Shown here: one piece after another, positions 36,650 to 46,700 of the stretch
Layout of the letters: each line of letters begins with the position of its first letter
Position numbering within the stretch: the stretch's first letter is position 1
Assembly (NCBI RefSeq): GCF_015291665.1
Contig: NZ_CP030048.1
Coordinates: 6,917,501-6,981,500 of the forward strand
Origin: Bradyrhizobium sp. CCBAU 53338
GTDB lineage: Bacteria; Pseudomonadota; Alphaproteobacteria; Rhizobiales; Xanthobacteraceae
DNA length: 64,000 bases
Direction: 5' to 3'
Position numbers and translations under genes: made by a program
The notes under the pieces: model-generated
Databases searched by the model: none
What the model was told of the DNA's origin: nothing
Seen by the model: the letters and a program-made list of their open reading frames with translations, nothing else

Positions 36650-36805
36650 TGCCAACGCGGCCCAAAGCAGCGGTCCCTTGCGGCGCAGCCGCGCCGGCTT
36701 CTGCATAGGCGAGAGACGGCCAAACGTGGGCGCAACGGCGTATTTCGCGGTGAGATCGCGACAGAGCGCGGTCTTCCGCAGCACCAAAGAATTCATCAAG
36801 GACAC
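36578..36805 (-). CDS. small one-helix membrane protein, hypothetical
   Basis: 75 residues from a GTG at 36805, or 72 from the ATG at 36796. A basic N-terminus (KPARLRRKGP) precedes one long hydrophobic segment (LLWAALALLVLAGDFLLAYLAWL) that ends at the C-terminus. No family recognised. It overlaps the end of the plus-strand small membrane gene, so one of the two could be spurious. A weak purine run lies upstream. Confidence 0.45.
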   Translation of the reverse strand: MSLMNSLVLRKTALCRDLTAKYAVAPTFGRLSPMQKPARLRRKGPLLWAALALLVLAGDFLLAYLAWLAVDFLMG

Positions 36806-37036
36806 TTTCTTATTTCTTCAACTTGCCGATGGCCCGGCAAGCGTCCCAACGCGATTCGTGACCCTGACCCTCAGCAAGACTAGTGCCAGGGCCGAGCAAA
36901 AGAACGGCGCCGCTTTGTCGCGTCCATGACAATTGTGCGACGCGCGGCAGCGGGACTGTTGCACGGCTCCTACGCGATTTCTGTGACGGGTTCCACAACC
37001 GGGGAGATCCTGACGCAACCGTGAGGACATTGCGCC

Positions 37037-37068
37037 AAAAGAAAAAGGCCGGATCGACGATCCGGCCT
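37037..37068 (-). terminator. rho-independent terminator of the fad operon
   Basis: Inverted repeat AGGCCGGATC/GATCCGGCCT with a 3-nt loop (37046-37068). Read on the minus strand it is followed by TTTTCTTTTGG. It lies 25 bases after the end of the FadB-type gene. Confidence 0.9.
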
Positions 37069-37092
37069 GTTGTCTCGAACGACTCCAATTGA

Positions 37093-39309
37093 TCAGGCGG
37101 CCGCGGCCTTCTTCGGCGCGAAGCGGCCGTAGAATGTCTCGCCCTTCGCCGCCATGTCTTCGAGCAGCTTCGGCGGCGTGAAGCGCGAGCCGTACTTCGC
37201 TTCCAGCCTGTGGCAGAGCTCGACGAACTTCTTCGTGCCCATGAAGTCGATGTAGGACAGCGTGCCGCCGGTGAACGGCGCGAAGCCGAAGCCGAGGATC
37301 GAACCGACATCCGCCTCGCGGGGATCGGTGATGACGTGATCCTCGACGGTGCGCGCCGCTTCCACAGCCTGCACGACCAGGAAGCGCTGCTTCAGCTCCT
37401 CGACGTCGAGCGTGTCAGGATCGAGCTGCTTCGGCTGCAGCGCCGAGAGCCCCGGCCACAGACTCTTCTGGCCCTTGCCCTTCTCGGGATAGTCGTAGAA
37501 GCCCTTGCTGTTCTTGCGACCAAGACGCCCTTGCGTCTCGACCATCTCCACCATCAGCTTCTTCTGATCGGGATTGATGGCGTTCGGGCCTAGATCGGCT
37601 TCGGTCGCCTTCATGATCTTCAGGCCGAGGTCGAGCGCGACTTCGTCCGACAGCGAGAGCGGGCCGACCGGCATGCCGGCCATCTTGGCGCAGTTCTCGA
37701 TCATCGCCGGCGGCACGCCTTCGAGGAACATCTCGTTGCCCTCGGCGACGTAACGGCCGACGCAGCGGTTGGCGAAGAAGCCTCTGGAGTCGTTGACCAC
37801 GATCGGTGTCTTGCCGATCTGCCGGACGTAATCCAGCGCAGTCGCGAGCGCGACGTCGCCGGTGTTCTTGCCGAGAATGATCTCGACCAGCATCATCTTC
37901 TCGACCGGCGAGAAGAAGTGGATACCGACGAACTTGCCCTGGTCCTTGAAGCTCTCGGCCAGCGAGGTGATCGGCAGCGTCGAGGTGTTCGACGCGAAGA
38001 TCACGTCGGGCTTCAAATATTCCTGCGCCTTGGCAAAGGTGTCAGCCTTGACCTTGCGGTCCTCGAACACGGCCTCGATGACGAGGTCGACGTCCTTCAG
38101 CGCGGCATAGTCCGCGGTCGGCGTGATGCGCGCGAGCAGCTTCTCGGCATCCTCAGGCTTGGCGCGACCCTTCTTGATCTGGTCCTCGATCACCTTCTGC
38201 GCGTGCGCCTTGCCCTTGTCGGCGCTCTCCTGGTCGCGATCGATCAGAACGACGTCGAGGCCGGCGCGGGCCGAGACGTAGCCGACGCTTGCGCCCATGA
38301 AGCCGGCGCCGATCACGGCGATCTTCTTGACCTTGGTCGGCGGCACGTCCTTCGGCCGTCGCGCTCCCTTGTTGAGCTCCTGCATCGACAGGAACAGGCT
38401 GCGGATCATCGCCGCTGCCTCCTTCGAGCGCAGCACCGAGGTGAAGTAGCGCGACTCGACACGCAGCGCCGCGTCGATCGGCAACTGCAGGCCCTCATAG
38501 ACGCAGCTCATGATGGCGCGCGCGGCCGGATAGTTGTCGTAGGTCTCGCGGCGATAGATCGCGTTGCCGGCCGGGAACATCATCATGCCGGCCTTGGAGA
38601 AAACCGGGCCGCCGGGCAGCTTGAAGCCCTTCTCGTCCCAGGGCGCGACAGCCTTGCCGCCGCCCTTGATCCAGTCCTTAGCCGCCTTGATCAGGTCAGC
38701 GGCCGGAACGATGGCGTGGATCAAATTGAGCTGCTTCGCCTTGTCGATCGTAACAGGGTCGCCCTTGAGCAGGATCGTCATGGCGTCCTGCGGCGGCACC
38801 AGGCGCGGCACGCGCTGCGTGCCGCCGGCCCCCGGGAACAGGCCGACCTTGACCTCGGGCAGGCCCAGACGGGTCTTGGGATTCTCCGCCGCCACGCGAT
38901 AATGGCAGCACAGCGTGATCTCGAAACCGCCGCCGAGCGCGAGGCCGTTGATCGCGGCCGCCCACGGCTTGCCCGACGTTTCGATCGAGCGCAGCACCTG
39001 CGAGAAGCGCCGGCTCTGCTCGAACAGCATCTGGTTCGCGGCGGTCTCGCCCTGCTCCTTGAGAACCTTGGCGTAGGCCTGGTTCATGCCTTCGAGCATG
39101 GAGAGATCAGCGCCGGCGCAGAACGCGTCCTTCGCGGAGGTGATGACGACGCCCTTCACCGCGCCATCGGCAGTCGTCTCCTTGACGATCGCGTCGAGCT
39201 CGCTGGTCGAGGTCTCGTCGAGCACGTTCATCGAACGGCCCGGGATGTCCCAGGTGACGAGCGCGATACCGTCGGAATCGGTCTCAACCTTGAAATTCTT
39301 GTAAGCCAT
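37093..39309 (-). CDS. bifunctional enoyl-CoA hydratase / 3-hydroxyacyl-CoA dehydrogenase
   Basis: 738 residues from [10 protein letters not shown] at 39309. The first 190 residues are a crotonase domain ([14 protein letters not shown] oxyanion region, [40 protein letters not shown] with the catalytic Glu). From about 330 an NAD-binding domain begins with [19 protein letters not shown], followed by NTSTLPIT and [14 protein letters not shown] and the C-terminal dehydrogenase domains. It performs two steps of beta-oxidation and, with the thiolase upstream, forms the FadB/FadA or FadJ/FadI type complex. The stop codon is 25 bases before the operon terminator. Confidence 0.95.
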   Translation of the reverse strand: MAYKNFKVETDSDGIALVTWDIPGRSMNVLDETSTSELDAIVKETTADGAVKGVVITSAKDAFCAGADLSMLEGMNQAYAKVLKEQGETAANQMLFEQSRRFSQVLRSIETSGKPWAAAINGLALGGGFEITLCCHYRVAAENPKTRLGLPEVKVGLFPGAGGTQRVPRLVPPQDAMTILLKGDPVTIDKAKQLNLIHAIVPAADLIKAAKDWIKGGGKAVAPWDEKGFKLPGGPVFSKAGMMMFPAGNAIYRRETYDNYPAARAIMSCVYEGLQLPIDAALRVESRYFTSVLRSKEAAAMIRSLFLSMQELNKGARRPKDVPPTKVKKIAVIGAGFMGASVGYVSARAGLDVVLIDRDQESADKGKAHAQKVIEDQIKKGRAKPEDAEKLLARITPTADYAALKDVDLVIEAVFEDRKVKADTFAKAQEYLKPDVIFASNTSTLPITSLAESFKDQGKFVGIHFFSPVEKMMLVEIILGKNTGDVALATALDYVRQIGKTPIVVNDSRGFFANRCVGRYVAEGNEMFLEGVPPAMIENCAKMAGMPVGPLSLSDEVALDLGLKIMKATEADLGPNAINPDQKKLMVEMVETQGRLGRKNSKGFYDYPEKGKGQKSLWPGLSALQPKQLDPDTLDVEELKQRFLVVQAVEAARTVEDHVITDPREADVGSILGFGFAPFTGGTLSYIDFMGTKKFVELCHRLEAKYGSRFTPPKLLEDMAAKGETFYGRFAPKKAAAA

Positions 39310-39329
39310 GTTGGTTGCTCCCCTACCCC

Positions 39330-40538
39330 TTAGACGCGCTCGATGATGGTCGCGGTGCCCATGCCGCCGCCGATGCACAGCGTGACCAGGGCGGTGGACT
39401 TGTTGGTGCGCTCGAGCTCGTCGAGCACTGTGCCGAGGATCATCGCACCGGTGGCGCCGAGCGGATGGCCGAGCGCGATGGCGCCGCCATTGACGTTGAT
39501 CTTGGCGTTGTCGATGTCGAAGGCCTGGATGTAGCGCAGCACCACCGAGGCGAAGGCCTCGTTGAGCTCGAACAGGTCGATGTCAGACTTCTTCATGCCG
39601 GAGCGCGCGAACAGCTTTTCGGTGACGTCGACCGGACCGGTCAGCATCATCGCCGGCTCCGAGCCGATATTCGCAAAGGCGCGGATCTTTGCACGCGGCT
39701 TGAGGCCATACTTCGCACCTGCCTCCTTGCTGCCGAGCAGCACGGCGCCGGCGCCGTCGACGATGCCCGAGGAGTTGCCGGCGTGATGCACGTAATTGAC
39801 GCGCTCGATCTCCGGATGCGACTGCACCGCGACGCCGTCGAAGCCGCCCATCTGCGCCATCATCGTGAACGACGGCTGCAGCTGCGCCAGCGACTGCATC
39901 GTGGTCGAGGGACGCATGTGCTCGTCCTTGGCGAGGATCGTGAGGCCGTTGATGTCCTTCACCGGCACCACCGACTTGTTGAAGCGGCCCTCGTCCCAGG
40001 CCTTGCCGGCACGCTGCTGGCTCTGCACGGCGTAGGCGTCGACGTCGTCGCGGGAGAAGCCGTATTTGGTCGCGATCAGGTCGGCCGAGACGCCCTGCGG
40101 CATGAAATAGGCGGGGACCGCCATCGACGGGTCCATCGGCCAGGCGCCGCCGGAGGCGCCGATGCCGACGCGGCTCATCGATTCGGCGCCGCCGCCGATC
40201 ACCAGCTCATGCTGCCCGCTCATCACCTGGGCTGCGGCAAAATTCACGGCATCGAGGCCCGAGGCGCAGAAGCGGCTGATCTGCACGCCGGGCACGGCTT
40301 CGCCGAGTCCGGCCTTCAACGCCGCAAAGCGCGCGATGTCGGAGCCGGCCTCGCCGACCGGATCGACCACGCCGAGCACGACGTCGTCGACGGAATCCTC
40401 GGGAAGGTTGTTGCGGTCCTTCAGCGCCTTCAGCGGCACGGTGGCAAGCGCGAGCGCGGTGACTTCGTGCAGCGAACCGTCCGCCTTGCCGCGGCCACGG
40501 GGGGTGCGAACGTGATCGTAGATGAATGCCTCAGGCAT
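39330..40538 (-). CDS. acetyl-CoA C-acyltransferase (thiolase)
   Basis: 402 residues. The nucleophile is Cys91 in [13 protein letters not shown]; His about 358 is in [16 protein letters not shown] and the second Cys about 388 in [13 protein letters not shown], the thiolase triad. It cleaves 3-ketoacyl-CoA to acetyl-CoA in the last step of beta-oxidation. Its partner is the FadB-type protein 20 bases downstream, so the two probably form the multienzyme complex. Confidence 0.95.
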   Translation of the reverse strand: MPEAFIYDHVRTPRGRGKADGSLHEVTALALATVPLKALKDRNNLPEDSVDDVVLGVVDPVGEAGSDIARFAALKAGLGEAVPGVQISRFCASGLDAVNFAAAQVMSGQHELVIGGGAESMSRVGIGASGGAWPMDPSMAVPAYFMPQGVSADLIATKYGFSRDDVDAYAVQSQQRAGKAWDEGRFNKSVVPVKDINGLTILAKDEHMRPSTTMQSLAQLQPSFTMMAQMGGFDGVAVQSHPEIERVNYVHHAGNSSGIVDGAGAVLLGSKEAGAKYGLKPRAKIRAFANIGSEPAMMLTGPVDVTEKLFARSGMKKSDIDLFELNEAFASVVLRYIQAFDIDNAKINVNGGAIALGHPLGATGAMILGTVLDELERTNKSTALVTLCIGGGMGTATIIERV

Positions 40539-40586
40539 GACGCCCTCCTGATCTGGTGTTCTGATGTCGATGTCGCGGAAGCAGGC

Positions 40587-42377
40587 TCAGAACGCTTCCG
40601 CCGGCAATTCCATGATGGTGGCGCAACCGGACTGGATGCGCGTAAGGTTGGCCGCGGTCTCCGGCAGCATCCGCTCCATGAAGAAGCGGCCGGTGACGAG
40701 CTTGGTCGAGAGATAGGGGGTCGCCCCGCCGGCGGCAATCTTGGCCTGGGTGACCTTGGCCATCTTCGCCCACATGTAACCGAGCGCGACGAAACCGAAG
40801 AGATGCAGATAGTCGGTCGCCGCAGCGCCGGCATTGTCAGGCTTCATCATCGCGTTCTGCATCAGCCAGGTCGTCGCCTGCTGGAGATGGCCGAGCGAGG
40901 TCGAGAGCGGGGAGATGAAGGGCTTGAGCGCCTCGTCGCCGCCGTTCTCCTTGGCGAAGGCCATGACCTCGCCGAAGAAGGCCATGATGGCGCGGCCGCC
41001 GTCGCGCGGCAGCTTGCGGCCGACGAGGTCGAGCGCCTGGATTCCGTTGGCGCCTTCATAGATCATGGCGATGCGCGCATCGCGCACGAACTGCTCCATG
41101 CCCTGCTCGGCGATGTAGCCGTGACCGCCATACATCTGCTGCGCCTGCACCGCATTGGCGAAGCCGTAGTCGGTGAGGAAACCCTTCAGCACCGGCGTCA
41201 TCAGGCCCATGTGATCGTCGGCGGCCTGGCGGTCCTTCGGGTCCTCGGAGCGATGGGCGACGTCGCTCTTCAGCGCGGTCCACATCACGAAGGCGCGCGC
41301 GGCCTCGTTGAAGGCGCGGATCGAGAGCAGCGTCCGGCGGACGTCGGGATGCACGATGATCGGATCGGCCGGCTTGTCTGGCGCCTTCACGCCGGTGAGC
41401 GAGCGGCCCTGGATGCGCTCTCGCGCATAGGCGACCGCGTTCTGATAGGCGACCTCGGATTGCGCGAGCCCCTGAACGGCGACGCCGAGGCGGGCCTCGT
41501 TCATCATCACGAACATGCCCTGCATGCCCTTGTTCTCTTCGCCGATCAGCCAGCCGGTGGCGTTGTCGTAGTTCATCACGCAGGTCGAATTGCCGTGGAT
41601 GCCCATCTTGTGCTCGATCGAGCCGCAGACGACGCCGTTGCGGCTACCCACCGAACCATCGGCATTGACGAGGAACTTCGGCACCACGAACAGCGACACG
41701 CCCTTGATGCCTGCGGGCGCGCCCTCGATGCGGGCGAGCACGAGGTGGATGATGTTGTCGGCGAGGTCATGCTCGCCGGCCGAGATGAAGATCTTGGTGC
41801 CCGTGATCTTGAAGCTGCCATCGGCCTGGCGCACCGCCTTGGTGCGGAGCATGCCCAGGTCGGTACCGCAATGCGGCTCGGTCAGGTTCATGGTGCCGGT
41901 CCATTCGCCGGCAACCATCTTCGGGACGTAGGTCTGCTTCTGCTCCGGCGAGCCGTGAACGATCAGCGCGGCGGTCGCGCCCATGGTGAGACCGCCATAC
42001 ATCGAGAACGCCATGTTGGCGGAGATCTGGAATTCGTTGACCGCCTGGGAGAGCGTCACCGGCAGGCCCTGGCCGCCGAACTCGGTCGGCGCGGAGAGAC
42101 CGAGCCAGCCGCCCTCGGCGACCTGCTTGAAGGCGTCCTTGAAACCCTTCGGCGTGGTGACGCTGCCGTCGTCGGCACGCTTGCAGCCTTCGAGATCGCC
42201 GACGCGATTGAGCGGCTGCAGCACCTCTTCAGCGAGCTTGGCGGCTTCCCCCAGGATCGCCTCGCGCACGTCGCTCGACGCATCGGAGAAGCCGGCGAGG
42301 TTGTCGTAGCGGTCGATCCGGAAGACGTCGTTGAGCAGGAAGTTCACGTCTTCGACGGGGGCTTTATAGATCGGCAT
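40587..42377 (-). CDS. acyl-CoA dehydrogenase, FadE-like (long form)
   Basis: 596 residues, the long acyl-CoA dehydrogenase form with an extra C-terminal domain. Substrate and FAD marks include GTMNLTEPHCGTDLGMLRTKA, ITGTKIFISAGEHDLADNI and GHGYIAEQGMEQFVRDARIAMIYEGANGIQALDL (residues ~425-458), where the Glu in YEGANGIQ region is the base expected. It starts beta-oxidation by making trans-2-enoyl-CoA. It follows the SnoaL-like gene by 37 bases and precedes the thiolase by 48, as one operon. Confidence 0.94.
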   Translation of the reverse strand: MPIYKAPVEDVNFLLNDVFRIDRYDNLAGFSDASSDVREAILGEAAKLAEEVLQPLNRVGDLEGCKRADDGSVTTPKGFKDAFKQVAEGGWLGLSAPTEFGGQGLPVTLSQAVNEFQISANMAFSMYGGLTMGATAALIVHGSPEQKQTYVPKMVAGEWTGTMNLTEPHCGTDLGMLRTKAVRQADGSFKITGTKIFISAGEHDLADNIIHLVLARIEGAPAGIKGVSLFVVPKFLVNADGSVGSRNGVVCGSIEHKMGIHGNSTCVMNYDNATGWLIGEENKGMQGMFVMMNEARLGVAVQGLAQSEVAYQNAVAYARERIQGRSLTGVKAPDKPADPIIVHPDVRRTLLSIRAFNEAARAFVMWTALKSDVAHRSEDPKDRQAADDHMGLMTPVLKGFLTDYGFANAVQAQQMYGGHGYIAEQGMEQFVRDARIAMIYEGANGIQALDLVGRKLPRDGGRAIMAFFGEVMAFAKENGGDEALKPFISPLSTSLGHLQQATTWLMQNAMMKPDNAGAAATDYLHLFGFVALGYMWAKMAKVTQAKIAAGGATPYLSTKLVTGRFFMERMLPETAANLTRIQSGCATIMELPAEAF

Positions 42378-42414
42378 TGCGGTCTCCCGGCATGGGCTGA
42401 AGCGATGGAAATTT

Positions 42415-42798
42415 TCAGGAATGGGCGGCGAGCTGCTCCGCCATCAGTCGGTGCAGCATGTTGATGGCCTTGAGCGGACGCACCATCACCTTGAAACCGG
42501 TGATGCGCCCCTCGGCGTCGAAGGTGATGATGTCGACGCCATTGATCTCGATGCCGTCGAGGATGGTCTTGAATTCGAGCACGGCGCCGTCGGCACTGCG
42601 CCATTCGCCCACATAGGTGAAACCGGGACCACCGAGCACCTTCTCGGCGCTGGCGAGATATTTGAAGGTGATGTCGCGCCCGCGCTGCGGGGTGTGCACG
42701 ACGGGACTTTCGAACACGGCGTCGGGGTGGAGCAGGTCCCACAGCGCCTTGCTGTCGTGGGACTTCATGTAGGCGTACCAGGAGTCGAGGCCGGTCAT
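42415..42798 (-). CDS. SnoaL/NTF2-like protein, first gene of fad operon
   Basis: 127 residues from MTGLDSWYAYM at 42798; the open frame extends to 42906 but the extra part overlaps the regulatory region. The NTF2-like fold is seen in SKALWDLLHPDAVFESPVVHTPQRG and TILDGIEINGVDIITFDAEGRI. Such proteins often hydrate or isomerise acyl or aromatic substrates, so it may handle a branched or unsaturated acyl-CoA, but no catalytic residue can be fixed. It is the promoter-proximal gene next to the PadR operator region. Confidence 0.8.
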   Translation of the reverse strand: MTGLDSWYAYMKSHDSKALWDLLHPDAVFESPVVHTPQRGRDITFKYLASAEKVLGGPGFTYVGEWRSADGAVLEFKTILDGIEINGVDIITFDAEGRITGFKVMVRPLKAINMLHRLMAEQLAAHS

Positions 42799-42907
42799 TG
42801 TCAGGTGCCTCCCAAAGGGCTTTGGCAAAAACGCGAAAACAACCCCATGCACAGTAGCGCCAGGGGGATGCTCTTCCGGGGGTCTGAAGCCCCACCTCAT
42901 ATGCACA

Positions 42908-42936
42908 TTGACGCATATGCGCCGATGCGCATAAAG
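42908..42936 (+). promoter_or_regulatory. padR promoter with overlapping operator
   Basis: TTGACG at 42908-42913, 17 bases, then ATAAAG at 42931-42936 form a candidate promoter for padR at 42975. A perfect inverted repeat TATGCGC-N4-GCGCATA (42916-42933) fills the spacer and touches the -10. A related TCATATGCA half lies just upstream at 42898-42906. PadR proteins bind ATGC-rich palindromes of this kind, so autorepression and control of the divergent fad operon are likely. Confidence 0.6.
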
Positions 42937-42974
42937 TCAAGCTGGTTGGTTAAGCTTACGGGGAGGCAGGTCAC

Positions 42975-43562
42975 ATGGCACTGGGCGACGCGATCCTCGC
43001 ATGCCTCACGGAACGTCCGATGACGGGCTACGAGCTCGCCAAGACGTTCGACTCCTCGGTCGGCTTCTTCTGGAAGGCCGACCACCAGCAGATCTACCGC
43101 GAACTCTCCAAATTGCGCGACCGTGGATACATCCAGGGCCGCGAGGTCGTGCAGACGGGCAAGCCTAATAAGCTCATCTATACGCTGACTCCGGAAGGCC
43201 GAACAGCGCTGCGGCACTGGGCCGCGCGGCCGAGCACCCCGCCCTCGATCAAGGACGATTTGCTGGTCCGGCTGCATGCGCTCGACAGCATCGACATCGA
43301 GCCGATCCGCACCGACCTGATGGACCGGCTGGAGCATCATCGCGACCGGCACGAGAACTACGAGCGGATTCTGAAAAAGCGATTCCCGGAAGGAACGGCA
43401 TCAGGCGTGCTCGACCTCGGCAATCTGCTGCTGCTGCGCCTCGGCGCGCGGCACGAGCAGATGGTGGCCGATTTCTGCGAAGAGGCCCTCGAGGCGCTGT
43501 CGGCCATGTCAGGCAAGGGCACGGTGGTACCGCTGGACGACAGCAAGCGCGAGAAGGGTTGA
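42975..43562 (+). CDS. PadR family transcriptional regulator
   Basis: 195 residues, the long PadR subfamily (with a Vir-like C-terminal helical domain). The winged helix opens MALGDAILACLTERPMTGYELAK, contains FFWKADHQQIYRELSKLRDRGY as recognition region and VQTGKPNKLIYTLTPEGRTAL as wing. The C-terminal domain (LHALDSIDIEPIRTDLMDRLEHHR) mediates dimerisation. It is divergent from the SnoaL-fadE-fadA-fadB operon with 176 bases between starts, so it probably represses that operon; the effector is unknown. Confidence 0.92.
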   Translation: MALGDAILACLTERPMTGYELAKTFDSSVGFFWKADHQQIYRELSKLRDRGYIQGREVVQTGKPNKLIYTLTPEGRTALRHWAARPSTPPSIKDDLLVRLHALDSIDIEPIRTDLMDRLEHHRDRHENYERILKKRFPEGTASGVLDLGNLLLLRLGARHEQMVADFCEEALEALSAMSGKGTVVPLDDSKREKG

Positions 43563-43755
43563 GGCTACCCCCGGTTCCCGCCGCCCAACTTTAAGACACC
43601 GGGACTGCGTTCCTTAACCCGTTATTTACCCTAACGGACAAAAGTCTGACTTCGAGGCAGACGACCCGCGCCAAATCCGATTGTCTTTGCAACCGGCACG
43701 CGTGGGGAGACTGGAGGCGCCGGGTGGGGCGCCGGAGTCGGAACCGGACAGAGTC

Positions 43756-46700
43756 ATGAATTCGCGCGTATCGTGGAGTGTTGACGGCATCGATCCATCC
43801 GTCCGGGAGCGGGCCGAAGCTGCTGCGCGCCGTGCCGGCATGTCGCTCAACGATTGGCTGAACTCCACGCTCGGCGAGACGGCTCCGCCGAACTTTCGCG
43901 GGCCTTCCGACCAGCGCCAAGATCAGCGTCAGGAGCAGCGTCCCGATCCGCGCGCGATGCCGATGCCGAACCAGGGCGCCAGCCAGGAGAGCCGCGAGGT
44001 CGCCGACATCCATCAGCGGCTCGACGCGATCACCCAGCAGATCGAACGGATTTCAAAGCCCGCCGCGCCGCGCCAGGAAATGTCGCGCGAGCAGGGCGTC
44101 GCCCGCCAGCTCAACGACGCGATCTCGCGGTTGGATGCCCGCCTCTCGCAGATCTCGCGGCCCCAGCAACCGCAGCCGCAAGCACAGCAGCCTCAGCCGC
44201 CGCGACCGGCACCTGCGCCGGCACCGGCCCCGGTTGAACCGCGCCAGCGCCAGGCCGATGCGGTCGAGCGCGCGGCCGCGCAAGTCTATCGCAGCTCACC
44301 TCCCCTGAGCCCTGCATCGTTCGACGTCGCGGTCGCCGAGATCACCGCGCGCCAGAGCGAGCTTGACGGCTTTGCGCCGCGGCAACTGCCGCCGCGCGCT
44401 GCCCCGCCGATCGCGCCGTCTCCCGCTCCTTACGCGCCTCCGATGGCGCCAATGGCGGCGCCGCCCGCGCCGGTCTATGCCCCTCCGCCACCGCAAGCAG
44501 GGCCGGATTTCTCGTCGCTCGAACGCCATCTGCTCAAGATCACCAGCCAGATCGAGTCGCTGCAGCGTCCTGATCATACCGAGCAGGCGATCAACGGCTT
44601 CCGCGCCGAGCTCGCCGAGATCCGCAACGCCATCACCGAGGCGATGCCGCGCCGCGCGATCGAATCGATCGAGAACGAGATCCGCTCGCTGCACCGTCGC
44701 ATCGACGAGACCCGCTCCAACGGCACCGACGGCCAGGTGCTCTCGGGCATCGAACACGCCCTCTCCGACATCAAGCAGGTGCTGCGCACGCTGACGCCGG
44801 CCGAGCAGCTCGCCGGCTATGACGAGGCGATCCGCAATCTCGGCGCCAAGCTCGACATGATCCTGCGCGCCAATGACGACCCCTCGACGGTGCGCCAGCT
44901 CGAAGGCGCTATCTCCGCCCTGCGTGGCATCGTCTCGAACGTCGCCTCCAACGAAGCGCTGGCACGGCTTTCCGAGGACGTACAGCTGCTGTCGTCCAAG
45001 GTCGACCAGGTCAATCGCACCTCGGACCGCGGCGACAGCTTTGCCGCCCTGGAGCAGCGCATCGCCGCGCTCACCGCCGCGCTGGAAACGCGCGAGCGGC
45101 CGCAGGCGGCCGAGAGCTCCGAACATCTGGAAGCCGCGATCCGCGCGCTGTCCGATCGTTTCGACCGCATGCAGGTCGGCAACGATTCGGCCTCGACCTT
45201 CGCGCATCTCGAGCAGCGCGTCTCCTATCTGCTGGAGCGTTTGGAGGCCACCTCCGATTCCCGCGGCGGCGATTTCAGCCGTGTCGAGGACGGGCTGCAC
45301 GACATCCTGCGACACCTGGAGCGGCAACAGGCGACTTATGCCGCGCTCGCCGAGAGCCGCAATTCGGCGCCCCCTCCCGATTCCGGCATGGTCGATCTCG
45401 TCAAGCGCGAGCTCTCCGACATCCGCTTCAGCCAGGCCGAGACCAACCGCAGCACCCAGGATTCGCTGGAGGCCGTGCACAACACGCTCGGCCATGTCGT
45501 CGATCGCCTCGCCATGATCGAGGGCGACCTGCGCGCGGTGCGATCGGCGCCGCCGGCTCCTGCACCACAGCCAATGCCGATGGCTGCGCCCATGCCGATG
45601 GCCGCGCCGGTCGAGCCGGCGCCGATGGCGCGCGAGCAATGGCAGCCGCAGCCGCCGGCGCAATACGATCCGAAGCCCGAGCTGCCGAATCCGGCCAGCG
45701 CGCAGCAGCCGGCGCATTCGGCGTTCGTCGCCGCGCCGCGTGAATTTCATGCCGCCGCGCCCGCAGCGCCGCCGCCGGTACCGGCGGCTGCGCCGGTGCC
45801 ACCGCGCGCGATCAGCGAGATTCTCGAGCCGCACACGGCACCCGCGCGCGCCGCGATCGCGCCCGAGCTGCCGCCGGATCATCCGCTCGAGCCCGGCACG
45901 CGTCCGGGCGGCCGCCCCGCCACGCCGTCCGAGCGCATTGCCGCCTCCGAAAGCGCGATCAGCGAAATCCCCGCCGCGCCGAAGGAGCCGGTGTCGTCGT
46001 CGAGCTTCATCGCGGCCGCACGCCGCGCCGCGCAAGCTGCCGCCGCGCAGCCGCCGGAAAAGCCCGCTCGCGGCGTCAAGGCTGCGCTCGCGGCCCGCAC
46101 CAAGGACAAGGGCCAGGCAAAAGCACCGGCCGCAGGTCAGGAAGGCGGCTCGACCATCACGTCGAAGATCCGCTCGCTGCTGGTCGGCGCGAGCGTGGTC
46201 GTGATCGTGCTCGGCACCTTCAAGATGGCGATGAACCTGCTCGACGGCGGCGGCCCGCCGCCGACGCCGCAGGCGATGGAGGATACCAGCCAGCCGGCGC
46301 CGCAGGCGCCGCCCCCGGTCGAGAGCAAGCCTGCCGCGCCCGAACAGATCACGCCGTCGATGACTTCGCCGACGCCGATCGGCAAGCAGTCCCTGAACAA
46401 TGCCGCACCGGCGCCCGCGCCGGCGAGCTCCAGCAGCACGGCTTCGGTCGAAATTCCGCCTGCGCCTGCGGCAGTAGTGCCGCCGCAGCCCGCGGCGAAC
46501 AGCGACGTCACCGGCGCGCTGTCCGGCACGAGCCGCGCACGGCTCGGCGTCGTCCAGGTGCCACCGAGCGAGAAGCTGCCTGATGGCATCGGCGGCCCCG
46601 CCCTGCGCACCGCCGCGATGAAGGGCGATGCGACGGCGGCCTACGAGATCGGCGTGCGCTTTGCCGAAGGCAAGGGCGTGGCTGCGAACTACGACGAAGC

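Noticed and set aside
39315..42464. 1049-residue open frame on the plus strand, antisense to the thiolase and acyl-CoA dehydrogenase
   Set aside because: Low-complexity composition and full overlap with two well-conserved enzymes on the minus strand.
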